Positions 16,754 to 26,346 are shown, counted from the stretch's first letter. The stretch: 64,000 nucleotides of DNA from Streptomonospora sp. PA3 (GCF_009728995.1 NZ_VTZW01000006.1:1-64000), one strand, 5' to 3'. Numbers and translations are program-made. The notes: generated from the sequence alone by a model not told the origin.

Positions 16754-18151
16754 ATGGGCGCACTGCCCTGGCTGCGTGTCGACGGCCCCCGCATCGCCGA
16801 CGAGCACGGCAGGACCGTCACGCTGCACGGCGTCGGCATCGGCGGCTGGCTGAACATGGAGAACTTCATCACCGGCTACCCCGGCGCGGAGCAGCAGCAG
16901 CGCGCCGCGCTGCGATCGGCACTGGGCGAGGAGGGCTGCGCCCGCTTCTTCGACGGGTTCCTGAGCGGCTTCTTCGCCGAGGCCGATGCGGCCCACCTGG
17001 CGTCACTCGGGTTCAACTCGGTGCGCATCCCGGTGAACTACCGGCACTTCGAGGACGACCTGCGCCCCTTCGAGCTTCGGGAAAGCGGTTTCACCCACCT
17101 CGACCGGGTCATCGCCGAACTGGCGCGCCACGGGCTGTGGTCGATCGTCGACCTGCACGCGCTGCCGGGCTGCCAGAACCAGCACTGGCACAGCGACAAC
17201 CCCACCCACGTCGCGGCGTTCTGGCAGCACCGCCACTTCCAGGACCGCGCGGTATGGCTGTGGGAGGCCATCGCCGACCGCTACCGCGACCGCCCCGAGG
17301 TCGCCGGCTACAACCCGATGAACGAGCCCGCCGACCCCACCGGCGAACTGATCGGCCCCTTCTACGAGCGGCTGGAGCGCGCCGTCCGGGCCGTCGACCC
17401 CCGGCACATCCTGTTCCTGGACGGCAACCGCTACGCCACGGACTTCAGCGCGTTCACCGAACCCCTCCCCAACACGGTCTACTCCACCCACGACTACGCG
17501 CTGCCCGGCATCGCGGGCGGAACCGGCTACCCGGGCACCACCCGCGGGGAGTACTTCGATCGCTCTGTACTGGAGCAGACCTTCCTGCGCCGCACCGAGT
17601 ACATGCGCCGCACCCGGACCCCGGTGTGGATCGGGGAGTTCGGACCGGTCTACCCCACCGACCGGCCGCTGGAGGACTGGCGGCTCGCGCTGCTGGCCGA
17701 CCAGCTCGACATCTACCGCGAGCACGGAGCGAGCTGGTCGCTGTGGACCTACAAGGACCTCGGGCTGCAGGGACTCGTCCACGCCCGCCCGGACAGCCCC
17801 TACGTCTCGCGCATCGCCGACGTCCTGGCGGCCAAGCACCGCCTTGGCACGGACTCCTGGGGCGGCTCCGACGCCGGCGTGCGCGCGATCCTGGACCCCG
17901 TCGACGAGGTCTTCGACCGCGAGTTCCCCGGTTTCGAGCCCTACCCGTGGGGGCGCCGGCAGTACATCGCGGGCCTGATCCGGCACATCCTGCTGGCGGA
18001 GCCGCTCGTCGAGCGGTTCGGCGCCGCGTTCGCCGGTGTCCCGCCGGAGGAGGCCGAGCGGCTCGCGGCGTCGTTCCGGTTCGAGAACTGCGCCGAGCGG
18101 ACCGGGCTTTCCGCGGTGCTGCGCGCCCACCTGCGCCGGAGCCGGGCATGA
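16754..18151 (+). CDS. Glycoside hydrolase family 5 (cellulase-like), cytoplasmic
   Basis: 465 residues of a TIM-barrel glycosidase. The acid/base Glu is in NPMNEP near residue 192. The nucleophile Glu is in WIGEFGP near residue 295. The SVRIPVNYRHF and VDLHALPGCQN strands match the GH5/clan A pattern. There is no signal peptide, so it should act on imported oligosaccharides. AGGAGG lies 7 nt before the ATG at 16754. Another ATG at 16749 is in a different frame and leads nowhere useful. The upstream LacI-type operator links it to the transport operon. The exact linkage cleaved is unknown. Confidence 0.85.
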   Translation: MGALPWLRVDGPRIADEHGRTVTLHGVGIGGWLNMENFITGYPGAEQQQRAALRSALGEEGCARFFDGFLSGFFAEADAAHLASLGFNSVRIPVNYRHFEDDLRPFELRESGFTHLDRVIAELARHGLWSIVDLHALPGCQNQHWHSDNPTHVAAFWQHRHFQDRAVWLWEAIADRYRDRPEVAGYNPMNEPADPTGELIGPFYERLERAVRAVDPRHILFLDGNRYATDFSAFTEPLPNTVYSTHDYALPGIAGGTGYPGTTRGEYFDRSVLEQTFLRRTEYMRRTRTPVWIGEFGPVYPTDRPLEDWRLALLADQLDIYREHGASWSLWTYKDLGLQGLVHARPDSPYVSRIADVLAAKHRLGTDSWGGSDAGVRAILDPVDEVFDREFPGFEPYPWGRRQYIAGLIRHILLAEPLVERFGAAFAGVPPEEAERLAASFRFENCAERTGLSAVLRAHLRRSRA

Positions 18152-18281
18152 GGACGGGGCGGCGGGGCGGTGCCGCCCGGTGGAAGCGCGGGGCGTGGGC
18201 CGCCCCGGGTTTCCGGCGGGCGCCGCAGGGTGAGTAGGTTGTGACGGCACCGGCCGCAGAACCGCAGAGAAGGATGTCCCG

Positions 18282-18776
18282 ATGACCGAGGTCTTCGCCA
18301 CCGCCGACCTGATCGACGCCCACGGCGACGCGCTGGCCAGCTGCGAGACGCAGTTCCGCCAGTTCGGTGCGCGCACCGCGTTCCACGGTCCCATCGCCAC
18401 CGTGAAGTGCCATGAGGACAACGCGCTGGTCAAGGAGCAGCTCAGCCAGCCGGGCGAGGGCTGGGTGCTGGTGGTCGACGGCGGCGGCTCGCTGCGGACG
18501 GCGCTGATGGGCGACCTCATCGCCAAGTCGGCCCAGGAGAACGGCTGGGCCGGCGTGGTGATCAACGGGGCGGTGCGCGACGCCGCCGAGCTGGCCAAGG
18601 TGGACCTGGGGATCAAGGCGCTGGGCACCAACCCGCGCAAATCGGCGAAGACCGGCGCCGGCGTCCTCGACTCCCCCGTGGCGTTCGGCAACGTGGTCTT
18701 CGCCCCGGAGACCTGGCTCTACAGCGACGACGACGGCATCGTGATCAGTGAGGAGAAGCTGGACGTGCCGGTTTAG
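18282..18776 (+). CDS. rraA: RraA-family protein (4-hydroxy-4-methyl-2-oxoglutarate aldolase / RNase E regulator fold)
   Basis: 164 residues, the normal length. The family core [24 protein letters not shown] is present with the conserved Arg-Asp pair at its end. Further family blocks are [13 protein letters not shown] and [19 protein letters not shown]. Some members regulate RNase E and others are class II pyruvate aldolases. In actinobacteria the activity is usually unproven. AAGGA precedes the ATG at 18282. It starts a short run of plus-strand genes. Confidence 0.9.
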   Translation: MTEVFATADLIDAHGDALASCETQFRQFGARTAFHGPIATVKCHEDNALVKEQLSQPGEGWVLVVDGGGSLRTALMGDLIAKSAQENGWAGVVINGAVRDAAELAKVDLGIKALGTNPRKSAKTGAGVLDSPVAFGNVVFAPETWLYSDDDGIVISEEKLDVPV

Positions 18777-18832
18777 GCGGCCGGGGCCGCGAGCGCACCC
18801 GCGGCCCGGGACCGAGGCGAGCGGGAGGACGG

Positions 18833-19384
18833 GTGGCGGTGCACGGGTACCGGGAAGACCGGGCGGACCGGGCGGCTCGGCCGCCGGTGCTGGGTGTGGA
18901 CATCGGCGGCGTGATCATCGACCGCGCCTGCGACGACCAGGACACGTCCTTCTTCGGCGAGACCCCGATGCGCACCCCGGCCGTCGCCGGGGCCTTCGAG
19001 GCGATCGCCGCCCTGGCGGCGGACCCGTTCCAGGGCCGCGTGCACGTGGTGTCCAAGGCCAAGCCGGAGACGGCCTACCGCACCCGGCGCTGGCTGGCGC
19101 TGCACTCCTTCGCCGACCGCACCGGACTGTCCGACGGCCACCTGCACTTCGTCCCCGAACGCGCCGACAAGGCCCCCGTATGCGAGCGGCTGGGCGTCAC
19201 CCACTTCGTCGACGACCGCCTGGACGTGCTGCGCCACCTGTCCGCGGTACCGCACCGCTACCTGTTCACCGGCGGAGGCGGTGCCGCCGACGCCCCCGCC
19301 GAGCTTCCGCCCTGGGCGCAACGGGCCGACACCTGGCCCGAACTCACCGCGGCCATCCGGCGCTCGGTACCGGCGCCGGACTAA
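18833..19384 (+). CDS. HAD-like hydrolase-related protein
   Basis: 183 residues. LGVDIGGVIIDRA near residue 20 resembles a HAD motif I (hhhDxG). The second Asp of the usual DxD is replaced by Gly, so phosphatase activity is doubtful. HVVSKAKPETAYRTRRWL and THFVDDRLDVLRHL look like motifs II-IV. Homologues are annotated as HAD-type or hypothetical proteins. Translation starts with GTG after GGAGG. It converges on the primase-like gene with a 19-nt gap. Confidence 0.65.
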   Translation: MAVHGYREDRADRAARPPVLGVDIGGVIIDRACDDQDTSFFGETPMRTPAVAGAFEAIAALAADPFQGRVHVVSKAKPETAYRTRRWLALHSFADRTGLSDGHLHFVPERADKAPVCERLGVTHFVDDRLDVLRHLSAVPHRYLFTGGGGAADAPAELPPWAQRADTWPELTAAIRRSVPAPD

Positions 19385-19403
19385 CCGCACCTTTTCGGCC
19401 TCC

Positions 19404-20066
19404 CTAGGACGCCGGGAACTCCTCGCAGGCGTCGGAGATGACGTCGAGCACGGTGATGGGGTCCGGCAGAGCCGGCTCGCCCGGGTCCTCCTCCGGTGGT
19501 CTGATCCAGGCGACGGGGTTGCCCGACGGCAGCAGCGAGGGAGCGCCCAGCACGTAGCTGTCGCGGCAGTGCCAGCGCAGCCCGGGGCTCTCCTCGATAC
19601 TCTCGGGGACGCAGTCGAGGTGGCAGGACCACCATTCGTCCTCGTCGACGGGCGAGCGGGTGGCCACGAAGAACAGGTAGCGCTGGGCGTCGACCGCGGC
19701 GACCGGGCCCGGGCGCACTCCGGCGCGGCCCATCCGCGCCAGCGCCATGACGCCCGCTCCCGCCGGGACGTCGAACACGTCGAAGACGCGCCCGGTGGGC
19801 AGGATGACGTTGGCGTCGGGGGTCGCGCTCCACCACCGGGTGATGGTCTCGGGATCGGTCGTGGCCTCCAGGCCCCAGGTGGCCGTGACCGGGTGGGCGC
19901 CGGGGTCGGGGCAGCCGACGCGGTCGCAGCCGCAGGCGCGCCCGCCCGTCGACGAGGGGGCCGCGCCGCGGCACACCGGCCACCCCAGCGCCGCATACCG
20001 CAGTGCGGCGCTCAGCACGCCGTCCACCGAACGTCGGCGCTTCCGCCGTTGCAGGACCTGGGCCAC
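19404..20066 (-). CDS. Stand-alone primase/polymerase-like (AEP) domain protein
   Basis: 220 residues resembling the bifunctional DNA primase/polymerase N-terminal domain: ALRYAALGWPVCRGA at residues 20-35, a Cys-rich CGCDRVGCPDPGAHP block, ITRWWSATPDANVILPTG and LLPSGNPVAW. The catalytic hhhDhD motif appears as VFDVFDVPA, with its acids spaced differently from active enzymes. There is no helicase domain. Its role is unknown and polymerase activity is uncertain. GGAGG lies 5 nt before the GTG at 20066. Confidence 0.65.
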   Translation of the reverse strand: MAQVLQRRKRRRSVDGVLSAALRYAALGWPVCRGAAPSSTGGRACGCDRVGCPDPGAHPVTATWGLEATTDPETITRWWSATPDANVILPTGRVFDVFDVPAGAGVMALARMGRAGVRPGPVAAVDAQRYLFFVATRSPVDEDEWWSCHLDCVPESIEESPGLRWHCRDSYVLGAPSLLPSGNPVAWIRPPEEDPGEPALPDPITVLDVISDACEEFPAS

Positions 20067-20162
20067 GTATGCCTCCCCGTTCGCCTGTCGCCGGTCGATG
20101 CCAGTGGTGCTTCCGCATCCCCCCGGCCTCGACCGCGATCCGGCGGGGAAACGGTCCCCCGC

Positions 20163-21146
20163 TCAGCGGAGCAGTCTTGCCGCCTCGGTCGCCCAGTAGG
20201 TGAGGATCTGGCCGGCGCCGGCCCGGCGGTAGGAGAGCAGCGTCTCCATGATCACCCGCTCCCGGTCCAGCCAGCCCTTCTCGGCCGCGGCCTCGATCAT
20301 CGCGTACTCGCCGCTGACCTGGTAGGCGGATACCGGTACCTGCACCCGGTCGGCGACCCTCGCGACGATGTCGAGGTAGGCCAGGCCGGGTTTGACCATG
20401 ACCATGTCGGCGCCCTCGGCGATGTCCAGCTCGACCTCGCGCAGCGCCTCCAGGGCGTTGGCGGGGTCCTGCTGGTAGCCCATGCGGTCGCCGAACTGCG
20501 GCGCCCCCTCGGCGGCCTCGCGGAAGGGGCCGTAGAAGGCCGAGGCGTACTTGGCGGCGTAGGAGAGGATCGCCACATCGGTGTAGCCGGCGCCGTCCAG
20601 CGCCGCGCGGATGGCGGCGACCTGCCCGTCCATCATGCCGCTGGGCGCCACGACCTCTACGCCCGCGGCCGCCTGGGCGACGGCGATCGCGGCGTAGCGC
20701 TCCAGGGTGGCGTCGTTGTCGACCTCCCCGGTGGGCGTGAGCAGCCCGCAGTGCCCGTGGGAGGTGTACTCGTCCAGGCACAGGTCGGCCATGACGGCGA
20801 CGTCGCCGCCGAGGTCGCCGGAGAGGTCGCGCAGGGTCCGCTGCACCACGCCGCCGGGATCGTCGGCACCCGAGCCGCGCTCGTCCTTGAACTCGGGGAT
20901 GCCGAACAGCACGATCGCGCCCACGCCGGCCTCGGCGGCCTCCTGGGCGGCCTTGCGCACGCTGTCGCGGGTGTGCTGCACGACGCCGGGCATGGAGGCG
21001 ACCGGGTTGGGCTCGCTGATCCCCTCCTTGACGAACACCGGCAGGATCAGCTCTTCGGGGCGCAGCCGGGTCTCGGCGACCAGTCGCCGCAGCGCCGGTG
21101 TGCGGCGCAGGCGGCGCGGCCGCGCCGCGGGGTAGTTCGCGTTCAT
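20163..21146 (-). CDS. hemB: Delta-aminolevulinic acid dehydratase (porphobilinogen synthase)
   Basis: 327 residues. It joins two 5-aminolevulinates to porphobilinogen. Active-site lysines lie in SYAAKYASAFYGPFR and MVKPGLAYLDI. The metal-site segment DLCLDEYTSHGHCG keeps two of the three zinc Cys, with Asp at the middle position. AGGGAG precedes the ATG at 21146 by 6 nt. The much longer open frame upstream is an out-of-frame run through hemD. It ends the rex-hemA-hemC-hemD-hemB gene string. Confidence 0.96.
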   Translation of the reverse strand: MNANYPAARPRRLRRTPALRRLVAETRLRPEELILPVFVKEGISEPNPVASMPGVVQHTRDSVRKAAQEAAEAGVGAIVLFGIPEFKDERGSGADDPGGVVQRTLRDLSGDLGGDVAVMADLCLDEYTSHGHCGLLTPTGEVDNDATLERYAAIAVAQAAAGVEVVAPSGMMDGQVAAIRAALDGAGYTDVAILSYAAKYASAFYGPFREAAEGAPQFGDRMGYQQDPANALEALREVELDIAEGADMVMVKPGLAYLDIVARVADRVQVPVSAYQVSGEYAMIEAAAEKGWLDRERVIMETLLSYRRAGAGQILTYWATEAARLLR

Positions 21147-21160
21147 CCAAGGCTCCCTGG

Positions 21161-22846
21161 TCACACGGTCTTGCGGCGCCGCCCGCGCCGCTTCTGGCTG
21201 GGTTTGAGGGCCGGCTTGCCGGCGGCGACCGCCTCGGCGCGCTGGGTCGCACCGTACTCCGCCAGGGCCTCGGCGAGGGCGGAAACGGAGGTTTTCGGCG
21301 CGACGACGTCGACGCGCAGTCCGAACTCCTGGGCGGTCTTGGCGGTCTCGGGCCCGATCACCGCGATCACCGTGGTGTTGTGCGGCTTGCCCGCGATCCC
21401 CACCAGGTTGCGCACCGTCGAGGACGACGTGAACAGCACCGCGTCGAAGCCGCCGCCCTTGATCGCCTCGCGGACCGGTGCGGGCGGGGGCGCCGCGCGC
21501 ACGGTGCGGTAGGCGGTGACGTCGTCGACCTCCCAGCCGAGGTCGGTCAGGCCGGCCGAGAGGGTCTCGGTGGCGATGTCGGCGCGCGGCAGCAGCACCC
21601 GCTCGATGGGGTCCAGCTCGGCGTCGTAGGGCGGCCACACCTCGACCAGCCCGGCCCCCGACTGGCTCTCGGGCGGCGGGGTGAGGTCGGGCTGGATGCC
21701 GAACTCGCGCAGCGCGGCCGCGGTCTGCTCGCCGACGGCGGCCACCTTGACCCCGGCGAAGGCGCGGGCGTCGAGGCCGTACTCCTCGAACCGCTCCTTG
21801 ATGGCCTTGACGGCGTTGACCGAGGTGAAGGCCACCCACTGGTATCGGCCGGTGACCAGGCCGCGCACCGCCCGCTCCATCTGCTGGGGCGTGCGCGGCG
21901 GCTCCACCGAGATGGTCGGCACCGATTCGGGCACGGCGCCGAAGCCGCGCAACTGGTCCGACAGCCCGGCCGCCTGCTCCTTGGTGCGGGGCACCAGCAC
22001 GCGCCAGCCGAACAGCGGACGGCCCTCGAACCAGGAGGGCTCCTTGTCGCCGGTCACGCCCTTGCCCATGAGGAACAGCGCCGGAGCGGTGACGTTGTGC
22101 CCCTTGGCGTCGGCGGCCTTCATGTCGGCGGTCAGCCGCTGGAGCGTCGAGGAGACGGTGGTCTGCTCGGTGGTCGATCCCATCCGCACCACCGCGACGG
22201 GGGTGTCGGCGGGCCTGCCGGCGGCGATCAGCGTCTTGCACAGCCGGTCGAAGCCGGGGCCGCTGTGGCGCGCGTCGGGCCCCTCGGGCGCGTCGGGGAA
22301 CATGACGACGAGGCTGGCGTCGCCCTGGGAGACCCGCTCCCAGTCCACTCCCGGGTCCCTGCCGTCGACGATGCGGGCCTCGCTGACGTCGTCGGGCAGC
22401 AGCGGGACGCCGGCGAAGGCGGGCACGGCCGTCACCGAGGAGAGCCCCGGCACGATCTCGTACTCGACCCCGGCCTGGCGGCAGGCCGCCGCCAGCTCCG
22501 CGCCGCGGCAGCCCAGCAGGGGGTCGCCGCTGTAGAGCCGCACCACGCGCTTGCCCTCGCGGGCGTGGCCCACGGCCACGGCGTCGATCTCGCCGCCGCA
22601 CTCGGCGGGGTCGATCACGGCGGCGTCCTCGCGGCAGTGCCGCAGCAGCGCCTCGCGGTGCTTGGCCAGCTCGGGCCCGGGTTCGCGGAGGTTGACGACG
22701 ACGTCGGCCTTGGCGAGCGCCGCCGCGCCCCGCAGAGTCAGCAGCTCGGCGTCGCCCGGACCCGCCCCGACCAGGGCCACGTGCCCGCGCTGGGACGCGC
22801 CGTGTGCGTTGGGGGGCGGCTCCTGGTTACCACTCTGCGGATTCAC
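21161..22846 (-). CDS. hemD: Uroporphyrinogen-III methyltransferase-like / uroporphyrinogen-III synthase fusion
   Basis: 561 residues from the GTG at 22846. The N-terminal half is a tetrapyrrole-methylase fold (VALVGAGPGDAELLTLRG ... YSGDPLLGCRGAELA ... IVPGLSSVTAVPAFAGVPL). The C-terminal half, from about residue 300, is HemD (GWRVLVPRTKEQAAGLSDQL ... WVAFTSVNAVKAI ... VLFTSSSTVRNLVG) and closes the uroporphyrinogen-III ring. The methylase half departs from the usual GDPFVFGRGGEE motif, so methylation is uncertain. The tail is strongly basic (QKRRGRRRK). It lies between hemC and hemB. Confidence 0.92.
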   Translation of the reverse strand: MNPQSGNQEPPPNAHGASQRGHVALVGAGPGDAELLTLRGAAALAKADVVVNLREPGPELAKHREALLRHCREDAAVIDPAECGGEIDAVAVGHAREGKRVVRLYSGDPLLGCRGAELAAACRQAGVEYEIVPGLSSVTAVPAFAGVPLLPDDVSEARIVDGRDPGVDWERVSQGDASLVVMFPDAPEGPDARHSGPGFDRLCKTLIAAGRPADTPVAVVRMGSTTEQTTVSSTLQRLTADMKAADAKGHNVTAPALFLMGKGVTGDKEPSWFEGRPLFGWRVLVPRTKEQAAGLSDQLRGFGAVPESVPTISVEPPRTPQQMERAVRGLVTGRYQWVAFTSVNAVKAIKERFEEYGLDARAFAGVKVAAVGEQTAAALREFGIQPDLTPPPESQSGAGLVEVWPPYDAELDPIERVLLPRADIATETLSAGLTDLGWEVDDVTAYRTVRAAPPPAPVREAIKGGGFDAVLFTSSSTVRNLVGIAGKPHNTTVIAVIGPETAKTAQEFGLRVDVVAPKTSVSALAEALAEYGATQRAEAVAAGKPALKPSQKRRGRRRKTV

Positions 22847-23031
22847 TGTGCGATCGCTCCTTGCCGTTGCGCTCGGGCGCCCGCGTGGAGCGCCGCGGCC
22901 GCAGGGTGCGCCCGTGCTGGGCGCGGTCGATCGGTGCCGTCCGCCGCGCTGCGGCACGGCCCGCGTATGCCCTGCGGCCTCCTTCCCTCATCGAATGCCG
23001 CTCTTCTCGGGACCGCTGGTCCCCTGGTCGT

Positions 23032-23976
23032 CTAGTCTTCGGCCGCCTCGGCGACGATGCGGTCGGCCCCTTCGCCGATCATCTCGCGGGCGAGTTCGCG
23101 CCCCAGCGACGCCGCGGCCCCGGCCGGGTCGGCGCCGCCGAGCGCCGCGGACCGCTCGCGCCGCACCGCCTGGCGGCCGTCGGGGGCCACCACGGCGGCA
23201 CGCAGCCGCAGCCGGTCGCCGTCGACCTCGGCGTAGGCCCCGACCGGAGCGGCGCAGCCGGCCTCCAGCTCGGCCAGCACCGTGCGTTCGGCGGTGACCG
23301 CCGCGCGGGTGTCCGCGTGGTCGACGGCGGCGAGGTAGGCGAGGTCGCCGCCGGCGCGCGAGGTCAGGCACTCCACCGCCAGCGCTCCCTGGCCGGGGGC
23401 CGGCAGCACCTGCTCGGGCTCGAAGACGTCGGTGACGTCGTCGAGGCGGCCCACGCGCTCCAGGCCGGCGTAGGCCAGCACGACCGCGTCGACCTCGCCC
23501 TCGGCGATCTTGCCCAGGCGGGTTCCGGCGTTGCCGCGGATGGGCACGAAGGTCAGATCCGGTCGCAGCGCGGCGAGCTGCGCCACCCGGCGCGGTGATC
23601 CGGTGCCGATGACGGATCCGGCCGGCAGGTCGGAGAACTTGCGGCCGTCGCGGGCGCAGAGCGCGTCGCGGGGGTCGTCGCGCTCGGTCACCGCGACCAC
23701 GGTCAAGCCCTCGGCCGGTGCGGTGGGCAGGTCCTTCAGGGAGTGCACCGCGAAGTCGACGCCGCCCTCGGCCAACTGCTCGCGCAGGCTGTTGACGAAC
23801 ACGCCCGTTCCGCCGAGCTGGGTGAGGTGGGCCTGGGTGACGTCGCCGAAGCTGGTGATCAGCTCCAACTCCACCCGGACCCCCGTGCGCGCGGTGATGG
23901 CGTCGGCCACGCCCTGCGACTGGGAGGTGGCCATCGGGCTGCGTCGGGTGCCGAGCTTGGCCGGGCGGTCGGACAC
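23032..23976 (-). CDS. hemC: Hydroxymethylbilane synthase (porphobilinogen deaminase)
   Basis: 314 residues. It polymerises four porphobilinogens on a dipyrromethane cofactor. The cofactor Cys lies in LEAGCAAPVGA near residue 235. LGTRRSPMA, FAVHSLKDLPT, VIGTGSPRR and RGNAGTRLGKI are the family motifs. GTG at 23976 has GGAGG 7 nt upstream. A GTG two codons earlier would be too close to it. It begins 2 nt after the hemA stop, indicating an operon. Confidence 0.96.
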   Translation of the reverse strand: MSDRPAKLGTRRSPMATSQSQGVADAITARTGVRVELELITSFGDVTQAHLTQLGGTGVFVNSLREQLAEGGVDFAVHSLKDLPTAPAEGLTVVAVTERDDPRDALCARDGRKFSDLPAGSVIGTGSPRRVAQLAALRPDLTFVPIRGNAGTRLGKIAEGEVDAVVLAYAGLERVGRLDDVTDVFEPEQVLPAPGQGALAVECLTSRAGGDLAYLAAVDHADTRAAVTAERTVLAELEAGCAAPVGAYAEVDGDRLRLRAAVVAPDGRQAVRRERSAALGGADPAGAAASLGRELAREMIGEGADRIVAEAAED

Positions 23977-23978
23977 GG

Positions 23979-25433
23979 TCACGCCTCCTCGCCGGGTGCG
24001 GGTTCGACGCGCGTGACGGCGTCGGCGGCGCCGGGATCGAGATCGAACAGCTTGCGCAGCGCGGCCTCGTAGGAGTGGCCGTCGGGGCCGGCCGCCAGCT
24101 CCTTGACGCGCACCGTGGGCTGGTGCAGCAGCTTGTCGACGACGCGGCGCATGGCCCGGGTGACCTCGCCGCGGGTCTTCTCGTCGAGCTCGGGCAGGCG
24201 CCCCTCCAGGCGCGTCAGCTCCGACTCCATGACCGTGCGGGCCTTGTCGCGCAGGGCCACCACGGTGGGCGCGACCAGCTCGGCGCGGCGCACGCTCTGG
24301 TACTCGGCCACCTCTTCGTCGACGATCCCGCGGACCAGCGCGATGGCGCCGGCGCGTTCGGCGGACTCGGCGGAGGCCTCGGCGGCCGCCTGGCGCAGGT
24401 CCTCGATGTCGACGAGATCCACGCCGGGCAGCTCGCGCACGGCCGGATCGATGTCGTGGGGCAGCGCGAGGTCGAGGAACACCAGGGGGCGCGCGGCGGA
24501 GCGGGCCGCCGCCGCGACCTGGTCGCGGGTGAGGACGAGGCCCTGGGCGCCGGTGCAGGAGATCACCAGGTCGGCCTCCGGCAGCACCTCGGCGGCGGAG
24601 TCGAAGGGCACGGCACGGCTGCGGATGGTCTCGTAGGCCTCGGTCAGGCACTCGGCCAGGCGCAGGGCGCGCTCGTGGGTGCGGTTGGCCACGGTCACCT
24701 GCCCGGCGCCCTGGCGGGCCACGGTGTTGGCGGCGAGGGCGCTCATCGAGCCGGCGCCCAGCACGAGCACCCGCAGGCCGGTGAGGCGCTGCGGCTCGGG
24801 CAGGGCGGCGGCGACCGCGTCGGCGCCGCCGGACTCGCCGACGGGGCAGCCGGCGGCCTGGGCGACCGTGGGCTCGGCCGACGCGGGTTCGGGTGCGGTG
24901 CCGAACCGCCGCAGCGCGACGTCGAGGCCCAGGCCGACCATGTCCGCGCCGGCGTGGTCGAGGTGGGTGTCGGTGTGGGCGCGCTTGCCCACGCGCAGCG
25001 CCCGCTGGCCGAGGTCGTTGAGGACGCGGCCGAGGGTCCCGGCCTGCTGCGCGTCCTTGATCGCGTTGCGGACCTGGCCGAGGATCTGGCCCTCGCCCAC
25101 GACCATGGAGTCCAGCCCGCAGGTGACGGAGAAGAGGTGCTGGACGGCGCGTTCCTCGTAATGGACGTAGGCGTGCTGGGAGAGCTCGCTGAGGGGGACG
25201 CCGGTGTGCCAGGACAGCAGCTCGGTCACGGCGGCGACGGCCGGGTGGAACTTGTCGACGTCGGCGTAGACCTCGGTGCGGTTGCACGTGGAGACCATCA
25301 GCGCCTCGTTGACCGAGGGGGCGGCGGCGATCTCCGACATGACCTTCAGCCGCGCCTGCCCCTCCAAGGCGACGCGCTCCAGTAGCGCCACGGGTGAGCT
25401 GCGGTGGCTCACTCCTACGGCGAGGACACTCAT
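23979..25433 (-). CDS. hemA: Glutamyl-tRNA reductase
   Basis: 484 residues. It reduces glutamyl-tRNA to glutamate-1-semialdehyde, the first committed step of tetrapyrrole synthesis. The catalytic Cys is in STCNRTEVY near residue 50. The NADPH domain holds VLVLGAGSMSALAANTVARQG, and a long helical dimerisation tail follows. Residues 165-195 form an Ala/Pro-rich insert common in actinobacteria. The ATG at 25433 is preceded by GGAG. rex lies directly upstream, so a Rex-hemA redox link as in Streptomyces is likely. Confidence 0.96.
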   Translation of the reverse strand: MSVLAVGVSHRSSPVALLERVALEGQARLKVMSEIAAAPSVNEALMVSTCNRTEVYADVDKFHPAVAAVTELLSWHTGVPLSELSQHAYVHYEERAVQHLFSVTCGLDSMVVGEGQILGQVRNAIKDAQQAGTLGRVLNDLGQRALRVGKRAHTDTHLDHAGADMVGLGLDVALRRFGTAPEPASAEPTVAQAAGCPVGESGGADAVAAALPEPQRLTGLRVLVLGAGSMSALAANTVARQGAGQVTVANRTHERALRLAECLTEAYETIRSRAVPFDSAAEVLPEADLVISCTGAQGLVLTRDQVAAAARSAARPLVFLDLALPHDIDPAVRELPGVDLVDIEDLRQAAAEASAESAERAGAIALVRGIVDEEVAEYQSVRRAELVAPTVVALRDKARTVMESELTRLEGRLPELDEKTRGEVTRAMRRVVDKLLHQPTVRVKELAAGPDGHSYEAALRKLFDLDPGAADAVTRVEPAPGEEA

Positions 25434-25539
25434 CTGCACTCCAATGCGGGCTGCATCGCGCTGCTGTCGTACCTGCGGCGCTTCCGCACGCGCGGGCGCG
25501 CCCCCTGCTGTGGCTCCGCTGCCCCCGGCTCCGCCGGCC

Positions 25540-26262
25540 TCACGCCGGCCCTTTCCCGAACGGGTCGAGGCCGGCGTACCCGTCGGCCTTGCGCTGCTCG
25601 TGGAAGGCCAGGATCTGCAGCTCGATGGACAAGTCGACCTTACGCACATCGACGCCCGGAGGCACATTCAGTACCACCGGGGCGAAGTTCAGCACACTGG
25701 TGACCCCTGCCTCGACGAACCGGTCGCAGACCTCCTGCGCGGCCGCCGCAGGCGTGGCGATCACCCCGATCGAGACCTTCTCCTTGCGGACAACGTCCTC
25801 GAGTGTGTCGATATGCCCGACCGGCAGGCCCGCGACGGTGTCTCCCAGCACAGCGGTGTCGGCGTCCAGCAGGGCGGCGATGCGGAAGCCGCGAGTGCCG
25901 AACCCGCCGTAGTTGGCCAGGGCGCGACCCAGGTTGCCCACTCCGACGATGGCCACCGACCAGTCCTGGGTGAGACCAAGTTCACGGGAGATCTGGTAGA
26001 TGAGGTACTCCACCTCGTAGCCGACACCGCGGGTGCCGTAGGACCCCAGGTGCGACAGGTCCTTGCGCAGCTTGGCGGAGTTGACGCCGGTGGTCTCGGC
26101 CAGGTGCTCGGAGGAGACCGTGAGGATGCCGCGATCGTCGAGCGCCTGCAGCGCACGCAGATACACGGGGAGGCGGGCGACGGTCGCCTCCGGGATTCCC
26201 CGATCGCGGGGCCGTGGTTCAGGGGGGGTCACTGGCGTGCGCTCCTGGACGGCGATCGTCAC
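25540..26262 (-). CDS. rex: Redox-sensing transcriptional repressor Rex
   Basis: 240 residues. The N-terminal winged helix is PEATVARLPVYLRALQ ... GVNSAKLRKDLSHLGSYGTRGVGY. The Rossmann domain (VAIVGVGNLGRALANY) senses the NADH/NAD+ ratio, and a C-terminal swapped helix ends the family core. Rex represses respiratory and tetrapyrrole genes until NADH rises. The GTG at 26262 fits the family N-terminus. A Rex operator overlaps its own promoter at 26358-26375. It heads the hem gene string as in the Streptomyces coelicolor rex-hemACD arrangement. Confidence 0.97.
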   Translation of the reverse strand: MTIAVQERTPVTPPEPRPRDRGIPEATVARLPVYLRALQALDDRGILTVSSEHLAETTGVNSAKLRKDLSHLGSYGTRGVGYEVEYLIYQISRELGLTQDWSVAIVGVGNLGRALANYGGFGTRGFRIAALLDADTAVLGDTVAGLPVGHIDTLEDVVRKEKVSIGVIATPAAAAQEVCDRFVEAGVTSVLNFAPVVLNVPPGVDVRKVDLSIELQILAFHEQRKADGYAGLDPFGKGPA

Positions 26263-26346
26263 TGCCGGATCGGTGGCTCGGGGCCGGCGCAGGCCGGGGG
26301 CCGCGCGGACGGGCTCCCGCGCCCGGCCGGATCCGAGTCGGCATTC

